Positions 15,492 through 23,587 of a stretch of DNA of 33,810 nt are shown here, one piece after another; position 1 is the stretch's first letter; each line of letters starts with the position of its first letter. The DNA comes from Candidatus Gastranaerophilales bacterium (lineage in GTDB: Bacteria; Cyanobacteriota; Vampirovibrionia; Gastranaerophilales; Gastranaerophilaceae). The position numbers and the translations under genes are program-made. The stretch covers positions 1-33,810 of the forward strand of contig CALUTG010000015.1 of the NCBI GenBank assembly GCA_944323615.1, read 5' to 3'. The notes under the pieces were generated by a model, which was not told the origin of the DNA, ran no database searches, and saw only the letters and a program-made list of their open reading frames with translations.

Positions 15492-15504
15492 GGGAGGTTT
15501 TTAA

Positions 15505-16137
15505 ATGAAACAAAATAGAAAAAAAGCCTTTACATTATCAGAACTACTATTAACACTGGCTATTATCGGTGTAGTAGCAGCTATTACTATTCCCCAACTG
15601 GTTATAGGAATGCAAAAAAAGCAGGCCGGTTCACAATTAGGCAGGGTAGTTTCTCAAGTTGAACTCGGCTGTCAAAATTTAATTCAGTATGAAAACAGTA
15701 AAATTACAGACGGTTCATATATTAATAACCTCAGTGATGTTCCTGACTTAAGCATAAAAAAACTTGCACCATTTATTGGCGCTCAAGATACTGATGAAAC
15801 AGTTCAAACAAGTAATATAAAAAAATACAGCAGTGTACCAGGTACATTCTTAATGCAGGCAGCATATGCGGATCCGGCAAGCGGTGATACAATAAATATC
15901 ACTCCGACAGAAGATCCAAATGAGGTAGTTCTGCGCATGCTAATTGACGTTAACGGTTCAAATAACAAACCGAATGCATATGGAAAAGATATCTTTGAAT
16001 TTGGTTTGACAAACAGCTGTAAAATGGTCCCTTATGGATTAGCAACGTATGAAACAGATTGTGCTAACGGCAATATTTCAGATGGAAGAGCTTGTTCTGC
16101 AAGAGTTGTTGCAGACGGATGGAAAGTAAAGTATTAA
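15505..16137 (+). CDS. Pseudopilin/type II secretion-like prepilin protein
   Basis: The 210-residue product starts with a class III leader: basic MKQNRKKA, cleavage expected before FTLSELLLTLAIIGVVAA, and Glu at mature position 5. The residue before the cleavage site is Ala, not the usual Gly, which prepilin peptidases can accept. The rest is a soluble head with two Cys near the C-terminus (NSCKMVPYG, ETDCANG) and a third in GRACSARV, so at least one disulphide is possible. It would sit in the inner membrane and assemble in a pseudopilus. GGGGAGG lies 7 nt before the ATG. Confidence 0.85.
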   Translation: MKQNRKKAFTLSELLLTLAIIGVVAAITIPQLVIGMQKKQAGSQLGRVVSQVELGCQNLIQYENSKITDGSYINNLSDVPDLSIKKLAPFIGAQDTDETVQTSNIKKYSSVPGTFLMQAAYADPASGDTINITPTEDPNEVVLRMLIDVNGSNNKPNAYGKDIFEFGLTNSCKMVPYGLATYETDCANGNISDGRACSARVVADGWKVKY

Positions 16138-16155
16138 GAATTAAAGGAGAGTTTT

Positions 16156-16665
16156 ATGAAAAAAGAATCTGCAAAAAAACTAGTAATGTTTTTTACAGCT
16201 ATGGCCTTAACGGTACCTGCCTGGAATTATTTTACGCCTGTAGCAAATGCTGGCGGTCTAACTACTACTACAAATCCATCATACGATAGGGGCGGAGGAT
16301 CCGATATACATAAAGATGTCGTTACGGATGTGGATGACGGGAAGAAGGATTTTGAAGAATTTGAAGGCGGAGTCATACCTCCACCTGTTATCATGCCGCC
16401 ACCGCCTAAAGACGATAATCAAGGAGAGGAGGAGGAAGAAGGTGATGAGCCGGAAGTCATACCTCCACCTGTTATCATGCCGCCACCTCCTAAAGGAGAT
16501 AATACAGGAAATATTGAGAAGGAAGATGCTTCTAAAGCCATTAATACGGGCAGCGTCAAAGGGAAATCTCTTTCTGATACAATGAACGTGGAGCCTCTTT
16601 CCGGCAGCTTAAAAAAGCTGAAGCTTAATAAAGGATCTGCTGAAATCCTTGTACCGGGAAATTAA
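16156..16665 (+). CDS. Secreted proline-rich repeat protein
   Basis: The 169-residue product has a classical signal peptide (MKKESAKKLVMFFTAMAL onward, cleavage expected after VANA at about residue 32). The mature part contains two copies of VIPPPVIMPPPPK separated by an acidic Glu/Asp tract, encoded by an 84-bp period direct repeat (copies begin at 16371 and 16455). No enzyme motif is visible. Pro-rich, acidic segments suggest an extended periplasmic or surface spacer. It lies 18 nt after the pseudopilin and 17 nt before a sensorless kinase, with an AAAGGAG Shine-Dalgarno. Confidence 0.65.
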   Translation: MKKESAKKLVMFFTAMALTVPAWNYFTPVANAGGLTTTTNPSYDRGGGSDIHKDVVTDVDDGKKDFEEFEGGVIPPPVIMPPPPKDDNQGEEEEEGDEPEVIPPPVIMPPPPKGDNTGNIEKEDASKAINTGSVKGKSLSDTMNVEPLSGSLKKLKLNKGSAEILVPGN

Positions 16666-16682
16666 ACCTGAAAAGAACAAAA

Positions 16683-17402
16683 ATGGCAAATACAATTCAA
16701 GATGAATTTATAGCAACAGTATCACATGAGTTGAGAACCCCCCTTACAAGTATAAGGGGGTTTTCTCAAACTCTTCTTGCCTCTTGGGATAAACTAAAAG
16801 AAGAAGATAAAAAAAAGTTTATAAAAATTATAGAAGAACAATCTAACCGACTGATTAACCTTGTAGAAAATATTCTTGAAGTTTCAAAAATAAATACAGA
16901 TAAACCCGTATACCGAAAAGTCGACATTAATGCTTCTATAGAAAAAGTTATCCAACTGCTTTTGCAAAAATACAAAAATCGTAAGATTTTAACTAACTAT
17001 ATGCCTAACCTATCTCCTGCATTGCTTGATGAAGATAAATTTCAACAAATAATGATGAATCTGATTGACAATGCCTGTAAATATTCGGAAGAAACCTGTC
17101 CGGTAGAAATATCAACTCTGTATCTGGATTCCGATAATCTATTAATTGAAGTCAAAGATGAAGGTGTTGGAATTAAAGCAGAAGATAAAACAAAAGTTTT
17201 TGATAAATTTATCCGATTGGAAAATCATCTTACCAGCAAAACGCAAGGAAATGGATTAGGTCTTTATATAACAAAAAAACTGGTTGAAGAGATGAAAGGT
17301 AAAATAGATTTTGAGAGTGAACCGAACAAAGGAACCACTTTTAGAATATCTTTTCCGGTTTATAGTCAGGAGGAAGCTTTAGCATGCTCTCAACAGTCTT
17401 AA
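16683..17402 (+). CDS. Sensorless histidine kinase (HisKA-HATPase only)
   Basis: At 239 residues this kinase consists only of catalytic parts. The HisKA helix begins almost at the N-terminus (FIATVSHELRTPLTS, H15). The ATPase domain has the N-box NLIDNACKYSEE, G1 VKDEGVGIKAED, the F-box VFDKFIRL and G2 QGNGLGLYITKKL. No input domain, signal or membrane helix is present. Input presumably comes from a partner protein. It overlaps the next gene by 19 nt, indicating translational coupling with that receiver protein. A strong hairpin lies in the H-box-encoding region. The Shine-Dalgarno is weak (GAAAAGAA). Confidence 0.88.
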   Translation: MANTIQDEFIATVSHELRTPLTSIRGFSQTLLASWDKLKEEDKKKFIKIIEEQSNRLINLVENILEVSKINTDKPVYRKVDINASIEKVIQLLLQKYKNRKILTNYMPNLSPALLDEDKFQQIMMNLIDNACKYSEETCPVEISTLYLDSDNLLIEVKDEGVGIKAEDKTKVFDKFIRLENHLTSKTQGNGLGLYITKKLVEEMKGKIDFESEPNKGTTFRISFPVYSQEEALACSQQS

Positions 17403-18652
17403 TTATTGATAAAAGAAAAGAATTACCGGCAAAATATAAAAAATGTATTGAAACACCTCAAACAGAAGTAGTGATTTCAGGAACATTAAAAGATGGTATT
17501 GAAAAAATACAAAATCTCCAGCCTGATATGATAATAGTTTCTGATTCCATAGAAGAAATTTTGGGAGATTTTTGTGAAAGAATAAGGGCTCTTACATATG
17601 ATACAAGGCCCGTCATCGTTGCCCTTTCTAAGTCTGCAGACTCAAGTGACAGAATTGCTGTTCTCGAAAAAGGTGCAGATGATTTCTTAAGCGAACCGGT
17701 TAATATTGATGAGTTCAAAACAAGAATAAAAGCTCATCTGAGACGAGAACTTGAATCAAATCTTGATAATAAAACACTTCTTCCAAATCAAAAACTAGTA
17801 AAAAAAGCTTTTAAAAGAATTATTGCTTCAGAAACCTCTGCCGTTTTATTAATAAGTCTTGAAAATTTGGACAGCTACAAAACTGTTTATACAGAAGTAG
17901 CAGCAGATAAACTAATTCAAACATTTATAGTCATTTCTAAATCTGCACTTGATGAAAATGACTTTATAGGACAGCTCAATGATAATACATTCGTAATCAT
18001 AACAAACAGATACAGCGGCGAAAAACTTGCATCTTTTCTTGTTTTTGCATTTGATACAGTCGCACCGAAATTTTATTCAAAAACCGACTCTGAAAGAGGC
18101 TATATGCTTCTTCAAGGAGAGCGTTATGCCGGAATGAGGGCAAATTTTGTTTCTGTATGCATAGGAGGTATTACAGAAGGTTTTAATCTAATTCCAACTC
18201 CAGAAGCTTTAATAGAAAAGCTTTTTTCTGTTAAAAATCTGGCCAAAACTCCAAGCGGCTCAAACTATGCAATAGAGCGGGTAAAAATTTCAGGAAGCGG
18301 GTCTGTAGTTGAAAACACCCCTAACCGTAATATTTATATTAAAGAAAAAGATGAATCTCTCAACTACTTAATAAGAACTGCACTTGAACTGCAGGGTTAC
18401 GATATTATGCAGGATATAGATGAAACATCACAGCCTTCCGTTATTATTATGGACAGCGGGGATGATCTTTCTGAACTCAAATTTCTGCAAAAAATAAAAA
18501 CTATTCCCAATTTTAATAACACAAAAATTATTGTAACTTCAACTGTTCACAATAAATCGGCTATCCTTGATTCTGGAGCAGACTTATATCTGCCGAAACC
18601 TTATGAAATTTCGGATTTAATAAGATGGGTTGAATATTTCATCCGAAAATGA
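17384..18652 (+). CDS. REC-degenerate GGDEF-REC response regulator
   Basis: The 422-residue protein has an N-terminal receiver-like domain (about 1-125; IIVSDSIEEI where LLD is usual, switch and KxP-like SEPVN), a central domain with the layout of GGDEF (about 130-300) and a C-terminal receiver (about 320-420; VIIMDSGDD, VTSTVHN, LPKPYE). The GGDEF active-site loop reads NDNTF and the DxLTxLxN start reads DNKTLLPN, so diguanylate cyclase activity is unlikely. I infer a signalling scaffold, possibly binding but not making cyclic di-GMP. It is coupled to the sensorless kinase upstream (19-nt overlap). Confidence 0.8.
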   Translation: MLSTVLIIDKRKELPAKYKKCIETPQTEVVISGTLKDGIEKIQNLQPDMIIVSDSIEEILGDFCERIRALTYDTRPVIVALSKSADSSDRIAVLEKGADDFLSEPVNIDEFKTRIKAHLRRELESNLDNKTLLPNQKLVKKAFKRIIASETSAVLLISLENLDSYKTVYTEVAADKLIQTFIVISKSALDENDFIGQLNDNTFVIITNRYSGEKLASFLVFAFDTVAPKFYSKTDSERGYMLLQGERYAGMRANFVSVCIGGITEGFNLIPTPEALIEKLFSVKNLAKTPSGSNYAIERVKISGSGSVVENTPNRNIYIKEKDESLNYLIRTALELQGYDIMQDIDETSQPSVIIMDSGDDLSELKFLQKIKTIPNFNNTKIIVTSTVHNKSAILDSGADLYLPKPYEISDLIRWVEYFIRK

Positions 18653-18664
18653 TAAAAAAGAAAT

Positions 18665-19441
18665 ATGAAAGTATCGCCTACCAGTATCAATCCCAATTTC
18701 AGCGCTAAACCTATTTCAATGTGGCGCTGCTCATCTCGACTTGATAATAGTGTCCGAAATATTTCCATAATTGAATTGGAAAAAAGAGATTATGATTTTG
18801 CTGATAAATTTGTTAAATCTTTAGGCAATTATAAAGGAATAGATCCTATAAAAACAGAAATTCTTACAGATGCTGCCAGAACCTTAGAAAAAGTTCTGGA
18901 ATGTGGAAACAGATATCTGCAAAAAATAAAACTTTTTATGGCTGCATATAATAGCAGCCCTTGCGGGCTTTTAATAGCAAACATTCCGAAAGAAGATGAG
19001 TATGGCAAAATAGTTTATTCATCAAGACATAATTGCGCAAAGAATGAAACAGAGCTGGATTGGCTTGTTACCTGGTCTCCAGAGGATGCAGAACCAATAA
19101 AAGGTATCGGAAAGGCTATATTAGGAGAGTATTTTGGCACTGTGCACCGGGATAAATTCAGGGATGTGTATGTAAGATCAGAGCTTCCGGAAAATACTTA
19201 TGCCCAGTATTTTTATGAATCAATGGGATTTGAACCGATGGGTGATAAGCGGCATTTACTTGGTACAAAAACTACCAATAAATCTCTAATTAATGAACCT
19301 GAACCTGAAAACGACAGAATAATTCCAATGATAGTTACCAGAAAAAAAATACGAGAGGTTTATAATAATGTTTCGCAAGTTATGAGCCGGCAGGAGTTTA
19401 TAAAGAAATCTTATAATATAAGGAATCTTCTAAAAATTTAA
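18665..19441 (+). CDS. GNAT-like protein with N-terminal F-x-G-type tag
   Basis: The 258-residue product opens with MKVSPTSINPNFSAK, one of several such openings in this window. The middle has acetyltransferase-like features: a strand FMAAYNSSPCGLLIANI, WSPEDAEPIKGIGKAIL, and the typical late motif AQYFYESMGFEPMGDK (YxxxGF, acetyl-CoA site). The usual RxxGxG/A loop is weak, replaced by IKGIGKAIL, so I call it GNAT-like, not a proven enzyme. It follows the REC-GGDEF-REC gene by 12 nt and precedes tRNA-Arg. Confidence 0.6.
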   Translation: MKVSPTSINPNFSAKPISMWRCSSRLDNSVRNISIIELEKRDYDFADKFVKSLGNYKGIDPIKTEILTDAARTLEKVLECGNRYLQKIKLFMAAYNSSPCGLLIANIPKEDEYGKIVYSSRHNCAKNETELDWLVTWSPEDAEPIKGIGKAILGEYFGTVHRDKFRDVYVRSELPENTYAQYFYESMGFEPMGDKRHLLGTKTTNKSLINEPEPENDRIIPMIVTRKKIREVYNNVSQVMSRQEFIKKSYNIRNLLKI

Positions 19442-19445
19442 TCTC

Positions 19446-19473
19446 TTGCAAAAAAAGCTTTATGTGTTATCCT
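19446..19473 (+). promoter_or_regulatory. Promoter of tRNA-Arg
   Basis: TTGCAA (19446-19451) and TATCCT (19468-19473) are 16 nt apart, with a TG extended element (19465-19466). Transcription would start about 4 nt before the mature tRNA. Confidence 0.6.
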
Positions 19474-19483
19474 AGAAAAGTAA

Positions 19484-19557
<74 letters not shown>

Positions 19558-19560
19558 AAT

Positions 19561-19592
19561 AAAAAAAGATGAGATAATCTCATCTTTTTTTT
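19561..19592. terminator. Intrinsic terminator after tRNA-Arg
   Basis: AAAAAAAGATGAGA, loop TAA, TCTCATCTTTTTTTT is a perfect inverted repeat of about 14 bp ending in a long T-tract, 3 nt after the tRNA. Confidence 0.9.
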
Positions 19593-19598
19593 ATTTGC

Positions 19599-19749
19599 CT
19601 TGGGACAAGATGAGAACGCCTTCCGCGTTCGAGCGGATTTCCGTACGGACGACATGAGTGAAACGAGTTAGTCCGGATAGCGAGAATATTGAGCGAAGTT
19701 GAACCGCAGGTTCAATAGCGAAACTATTCGAGCGTGGAGGAAATCCAAG
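19599..19749. other. Multi-hairpin structured element, first unit downstream of tRNA-Arg
   Basis: The segment holds several perfect stems: GAACGC/GCGTTC (19614-19619 with 19625-19630); GGATTTCC/GGAAATCC (19635-19642 with 19739-19746) enclosing CGGAC/GTCCG (19646-19650 with 19671-19675), GAATA/TATTC (19684-19688 with 19725-19729) and TTGAACC/GGTTCAA (19699-19705 with 19709-19715). It is GC-richer than its surroundings. It could be a structured RNA, a palindromic mobile-element end or a decayed tRNA-linked repeat. No convincing protein is encoded. Confidence 0.5.
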
Positions 19750-19751
19750 AC

Positions 19752-19920
19752 AATCGCATCCAGGGTATTTTTTCAAAAAGACAGGCTTCCCTGTCTTTTT
19801 TATTCTCTTCGGAACAAGATTAAAAGGGCTCTTTTGTTCAAGCTGACTGTCTGATGGAGGGCACAAGTGAAACGGGTTAGGTTAAATAGTCGACAGGTTA
19901 GGCGCAATGTCCCTTTTTAG
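19752..19920. repeat. Second, diverged copy of the tRNA-3'-end/terminator/structured unit
   Basis: This unit begins with a 16-base exact copy of the tRNA 3' end (AATCGCATCCAGGGTA), then its own terminator, then blocks homologous to the first unit at the same offset: GGAACAAGAT, GTTCAAGC and AGTGAAACGGGTTAG (19866-19880; AGTGAAACGAGTTAG at 19657-19671 in unit one). Stems recur with different sequence: GAACAA/TTGTTC, AAAAGGG/CCCTTTT and CTGTC/GACAG. The period is about 210 bp. Confidence 0.6.
19775..19801. terminator. Intrinsic terminator of the second unit
   Basis: AAAAAGACAGG, loop CTTC, CCTGTCTTTTTT forms an 11-bp stem with a T-tract. It occupies the same place relative to the tRNA 3'-end copy as the first terminator but has a different stem sequence. 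Confidence 0.85.
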
Positions 19921-19970
19921 TATTTCCAGCACTCTCCTTATAAAGAACGATTTAAGTTTTAATATAAATA

Positions 19971-19979
19971 TGTTATAAT
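19971..19979 (+). promoter_or_regulatory. Extended -10 promoter of the Fic gene
   Basis: TGT-TATAAT is a consensus extended -10. It lies 39 nt before the Fic start codon, which has AAGGA about 9 nt upstream. Confidence 0.55.
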
Positions 19980-20018
19980 TAAGGGAAAGTGCTTAAACTT
20001 AATCAAGGATAATCTATA

Positions 20019-21143
20019 ATGAAGGAATATAAAGCAGGAACTTATATTTTGCATACAGGCTACAGGTCGTTTAATCCGTCATTTATCAATGATGATATTG
20101 ATTGGAAACTTGATGAACTTGCGCCATTATTACAAGATGCAAGTCTTTGGCTTGGCAAGCTTAATTCCTACGCTGATTTGATTCCTAATATAGAATTCTT
20201 TATTAAGATGTATGCAACTAAAGAAGCAACAATTTCTAATAGAATAGAAGGAACAAGAACAACTTTTGAGGACGCAATTACGCCGATTGAACAAATTAAA
20301 CCGGAATTCCGCGATGATTGGCATGAAGTTCAAAACTATATTCAAGCTATAAATTATTCGATTAATAGATTGAATGATTTACCCCTTTCTATGAGATTAA
20401 TAAAAGAAGCTCATAAAATCTTATTGCAAGGTGTTCGCGGCGAGCATAAAACACCCGGCGAGATTCGTAAAACACAAAACTGGATTGGCGGCTCATCACT
20501 TAAAGATGCTTTCTTTATTCCGCCTGAACCCAACATGCTGTCAGCTTTATTGAGTGATATTGAAAAGTTTTTACATAATGAAAACTTACACGTACCGGAA
20601 ATAATCAAGGCTGGAATTATACACTATCAATTTGAAACAATTCACCCGTTCTTAGATGGAAACGGAAGAACAGGACGTTTATTAATAATCCTTTATTTAA
20701 TTAGTTCAGGCTTGCTTAATAAACCTGTGCTCTATATTTCTGATTTCTTTGAACGCAACAGAATGTCATATTATGATTCGCTTGCAATGGTTAAACAAAC
20801 TGATAATATGACTCAATGGCTTAAATTTTTCTTGAATGGAATAATTGAAACATCAAAAAATAGCATTAAAACTTTTGATGAAATCATTAAACTCAAAAAA
20901 GAAGCCGAAGAAAAACTCGCTAAGATAGGTAAAAAAGCCACTAACGGACAAAGGCTGTTAGAATTATTATATTCTCAGCCAAAAGTTAATGCCCAAATTA
21001 TATCTAAAGAGCTTGGGCTTTCAATTGTTTCAGTAAACAGTTTAGTCAAAACTTTTATAGAGATTGGCATTTTAGAAGAAAAAACAGGTATGAGCCGTAA
21101 CCGTTATTATATGTTTGAAGATTATATTAACATATTTAGATAG
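20019..21143 (+). CDS. Fic/DOC family protein (adenylyltransferase) with N-terminal inhibitory helix and C-terminal winged helix
   Basis: Fic enzymes usually transfer AMP from ATP to a hydroxyl side chain of a target protein. The 374-residue protein has the full active-site motif HPFLDGNGRTGR (209-220) with catalytic H209. Residues 73-78, SNRIEG, match the (S/T)xxxE(G/N) inhibitory motif N-terminal to the Fic core, a class II arrangement in which the Glu blocks ATP binding until relieved. The C-terminus (about 305-374, NAQIISKELGLSIVSVNSLV) looks like a winged helix. No antitoxin gene is adjacent, consistent with built-in inhibition. The target cannot be predicted. It lies directly after the tRNA-linked repeats. 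Confidence 0.93.
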   Translation: MKEYKAGTYILHTGYRSFNPSFINDDIDWKLDELAPLLQDASLWLGKLNSYADLIPNIEFFIKMYATKEATISNRIEGTRTTFEDAITPIEQIKPEFRDDWHEVQNYIQAINYSINRLNDLPLSMRLIKEAHKILLQGVRGEHKTPGEIRKTQNWIGGSSLKDAFFIPPEPNMLSALLSDIEKFLHNENLHVPEIIKAGIIHYQFETIHPFLDGNGRTGRLLIILYLISSGLLNKPVLYISDFFERNRMSYYDSLAMVKQTDNMTQWLKFFLNGIIETSKNSIKTFDEIIKLKKEAEEKLAKIGKKATNGQRLLELLYSQPKVNAQIISKELGLSIVSVNSLVKTFIEIGILEEKTGMSRNRYYMFEDYINIFR

Positions 21144-21259
21144 AAAACAGCGTTTCGATAAGAAAAAAAGTTTGCTTAATAGTGCAACATCTAAACCTGA
21201 TGAACTTATGCCGTGTTCTCAATCAACCAAGTTCTGAACTCGTAAATTCTGTGGTAAAT

Positions 21260-21288
21260 AAAAAGAAGTAAAGTTTTTCACTCTTTTT
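21260..21288. terminator. Probable bidirectional terminator between convergent genes
   Basis: AAAAAG-A-AGT pairs with ACT-CTTTTT across a short loop, with one bulged A. It sits between the 3' ends of the Fic gene and the minus-strand gene ending at 21304. Nothing else is clear in the 160-nt gap. Confidence 0.45.
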
Positions 21289-21303
21289 AGCATATAAATT
21301 AAT

Positions 21304-21750
21304 TTATCTAACAATTTTTGATAAAATAGCCTGTTTTAATTTATCAACAGCTTTATAAGCTTCTTGTTCCTCTATCAAACGCTTTGGGTTGTATCTTTTA
21401 AAAAGTTGATCAAAGACATTTTTCTCGGCAGATTCATATTGAGTATAAACTTCACCATCTAACGGGTTAAAATAAGCTTCTGACACCGTCTCGCTAATAA
21501 TAGGCTTGCCGTTTTCCTGCATAATAGCCCGAACTCTATCTGCTCCATCGTTATCATAAGTTAATTCATAAGTATATAAATATTTTTTCCCATCATTAAC
21601 TCTTTCCATAAGAGTTTGATTTTTTAAAAATAATTTTAAATCTGTTTCATTTAATTTACTTATATAACATTTCAGAGCTACAGACTTTTGAAATTGACCG
21701 CGATAAGATATACTTGTTCCTTGATTATTGATAATTGGTCTTATGTACAT
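21304..21750 (-). CDS. Hypothetical protein with N-terminal F/Y-x-G-type tag
   Basis: The 148-residue product begins MYIRPIINNQGTSISYRGQ, the same style of opening as several proteins nearby (I-N-N, then an aromatic-x-Gly). The rest is charged and soluble, with YELTYDNDGADRVRAIM and ISETVSEAYFNPLDGEVYTQY suggesting beta strands, then C-terminal helices. There is no signal peptide and no membrane helix. An AAGGAG Shine-Dalgarno precedes the ATG, and a TATAAT box lies about 50 nt upstream on the minus strand. Family and function not recognised. Confidence 0.6.
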   Translation of the reverse strand: MYIRPIINNQGTSISYRGQFQKSVALKCYISKLNETDLKLFLKNQTLMERVNDGKKYLYTYELTYDNDGADRVRAIMQENGKPIISETVSEAYFNPLDGEVYTQYESAEKNVFDQLFKRYNPKRLIEEQEAYKAVDKLKQAILSKIVR

Positions 21751-21855
21751 ACTTACTCCTTATGACAATCTTTTAGACTGGCAATACACACTTATTATAA
21801 TATAAATATTATTTACATTTTTTTATATTAAGATATTGTAACATTTTTCGCAATA

Positions 21856-21888
21856 TTGACAAAAAAAATTATTCTTCGATTTTATAAA
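21856..21888 (+). promoter_or_regulatory. Possible promoter of the gene at 21924
   Basis: A consensus TTGACA (21856-21861) is followed by an AT-rich -10 region (TTTTATAAA, 21880-21888) at slightly long spacing. ATATTG (21833-21838) and CAATAT (21851-21856) form an inverted repeat that touches the -35, a possible operator. Confidence 0.35.
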
Positions 21889-21923
21889 CACCATACGGTA
21901 AAAATCAAAAAGGAAAATCTGTT

Positions 21924-23204
21924 ATGTATATTAATACTGTATCAAATTCTCAAAATATTAAAAACAAAACTACAAGTACATTACACAGCAACAAAAACCG
22001 CTTAGTTAATAATGTTTTTAAAGGCAGCATTAAGACCGAAATTTCACGAAATCAGCTTAAAATTCTACTCTCACAAGATATATGGGCTGAAAAACTAGCT
22101 GTAAAAAAACCTGAAACCCCTCTAGAAAAAGAAGTTCTTTTAGAAATTTTACAAAACAGAAAGTTTTTAGATAAATTTACAAAGTTAAATAACGAAAAAT
22201 ACAGATTAATTAATGAGATTTCAACTCTTAATTTTCTTATTGACAAAGATCCTTCAAATAGCGAAATTCCCAAATTAAAAGAAAAAATTACAAGCAGGGG
22301 AAATTTAGATTCAATATTAAGCACTCTCAATAAAAAAATCGAACTGGAGCTTAAGAAAAATAAACCGGCTTTTGACTATATTAAAAACATTGAAAAGATT
22401 GAAGAAGAGTACAGGAAACGTAAACTTATAAATGATTCCAAAATGAATAAATTCTGGCATCAAATAATGAAAAATAATATAAATGAAGAAAACAAGTATT
22501 CTACAAAAAATCTGATTAATATTATTGAGAATGATACTACTCCTGCAGGTTCCAAAAATATACAGGAGGTGGCGAAAGCGCACTCAAAAAAGTCTCTTTT
22601 AGAAAAGGTCTCGAATTTATACGAGCAATATTTACGAGAAAACATTGATGTTTACGAAGGTCGTATCTATCGTTATAAAAGTGAATTAAGTGAACATAAG
22701 GAAATTATGGACTTATATAATCAGGCTATAACCAAGTATCCCGAAATAAAAAAACAATTTTACAAAATTTCTGAAGCATTAGAAAACAAGTTCCGGTACA
22801 AAATACAACAATTAAACAAAATAGAAGTTTATCCTGTTGGGGAAATTTGGAAAGAGATGAAAATTGTTGAGTATGATGTAAAGCAACTAAATAATAGTAT
22901 AAATATTTTAACCAAACAATTAGAAAAAAATCCGGATAATAAAGAAATTTTAGAATCAATATTAAAAAACAAAGAATTAATAAAAGATTTACAAAAGAAA
23001 TGGCTATATGGATTAGAAGCCAGTATGAAACTTGAATCAGTAAACCGGCAGCAAATTGCAAAGGCCGGTAAACTTGCAGATTACAACTATTTAGTTGGAG
23101 AGAATAAAACCAGAAAAAGATACCAAGATGCATATAACCTTTTCCATGAAAACAATTACACAATTCCTGAAGACAAATGGTCAGAGATAATGGGATTAGA
23201 ATAA
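21924..23204 (+). CDS. Coiled-coil hypothetical protein with N-terminal F-x-G tag
   Basis: The 426-residue protein begins MYINTVSNSQNIKN, and an Asn-rich stretch ends in NNVFKGSI (about residues 29-36), a longer form of the tag. Nearly all the rest is Lys/Glu/Asn/Leu-rich helix with heptad-like spacing (for example LEILQNRKFLDKFTKLN, ILESILKNKELIKDLQKKW), so an elongated coiled coil is likely. There is no signal peptide, membrane helix or enzyme motif. AAAGGA precedes the ATG. Function unknown. Confidence 0.6.
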   Translation: MYINTVSNSQNIKNKTTSTLHSNKNRLVNNVFKGSIKTEISRNQLKILLSQDIWAEKLAVKKPETPLEKEVLLEILQNRKFLDKFTKLNNEKYRLINEISTLNFLIDKDPSNSEIPKLKEKITSRGNLDSILSTLNKKIELELKKNKPAFDYIKNIEKIEEEYRKRKLINDSKMNKFWHQIMKNNINEENKYSTKNLINIIENDTTPAGSKNIQEVAKAHSKKSLLEKVSNLYEQYLRENIDVYEGRIYRYKSELSEHKEIMDLYNQAITKYPEIKKQFYKISEALENKFRYKIQQLNKIEVYPVGEIWKEMKIVEYDVKQLNNSINILTKQLEKNPDNKEILESILKNKELIKDLQKKWLYGLEASMKLESVNRQQIAKAGKLADYNYLVGENKTRKRYQDAYNLFHENNYTIPEDKWSEIMGLE

Positions 23205-23230
23205 AAAATCTTTAAAATTATTTGCAGATC

Positions 23231-23581
23231 TCAGTTTTTACACTCTTTTTTAATCCATTCCATAATCAATTTAACTAAATATTCCTGCGCTTCCTTACTT
23301 AGTTCAACCCCCTTCTTAAAGCCATGCCATTTTTCCACACATCCGCGGCAGCAAGTTGCCGTTGCATGCTGCGCAATAAAAACGGGATGATTTCTCATGG
23401 GAGTTTGTTTACCGTCATTAGGAATAAATGCGGGTGCTACTCTTTTAGAAATAAATTCTCTTGCATGATCCTCTATTTTATCAAAACCTTTTGATAAAAC
23501 GTACTCTTTATCCTTTTTTGAAAGTTTAAATTTACTTCTAAACTTTGATTTTGCAAGGCACTGAAATATATCATTTTCCAT
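23231..23581 (-). CDS. DUF4186 family protein
   Basis: The 116-residue product matches the DUF4186 family as I know it: a central FIPNDGKQTPMRNHPVFIAQ, then HATATCCRGCVEKWHG, and a C-terminal LVKLIMEWIKKE helix. The conserved His and three Cys could bind a metal. No function is established for the family. The ATG at 23581 lacks a Shine-Dalgarno and is 6 nt from a TAAAAT box, so its mRNA may be leaderless. It is divergent from rarA. Confidence 0.88.
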   Translation of the reverse strand: MENDIFQCLAKSKFRSKFKLSKKDKEYVLSKGFDKIEDHAREFISKRVAPAFIPNDGKQTPMRNHPVFIAQHATATCCRGCVEKWHGFKKGVELSKEAQEYLVKLIMEWIKKECKN

Positions 23582-23587
23582 ACTTAT

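Noticed and set aside
17384-18652. Active diguanylate cyclase
   Set aside because: The GGDEF loop reads NDNTF and the metal-binding positions are not kept.
20019-21143. Fic gene as the toxin of a two-gene toxin-antitoxin pair
   Set aside because: No small antitoxin gene is adjacent and the inhibitory motif is within the same chain.
22726-23163. 145-residue hydrophobic minus-strand open frame inside the coiled-coil gene
   Set aside because: The complement of Lys/Glu-rich AT-rich coding DNA reads as Phe/Leu-rich; it is not a real membrane protein.
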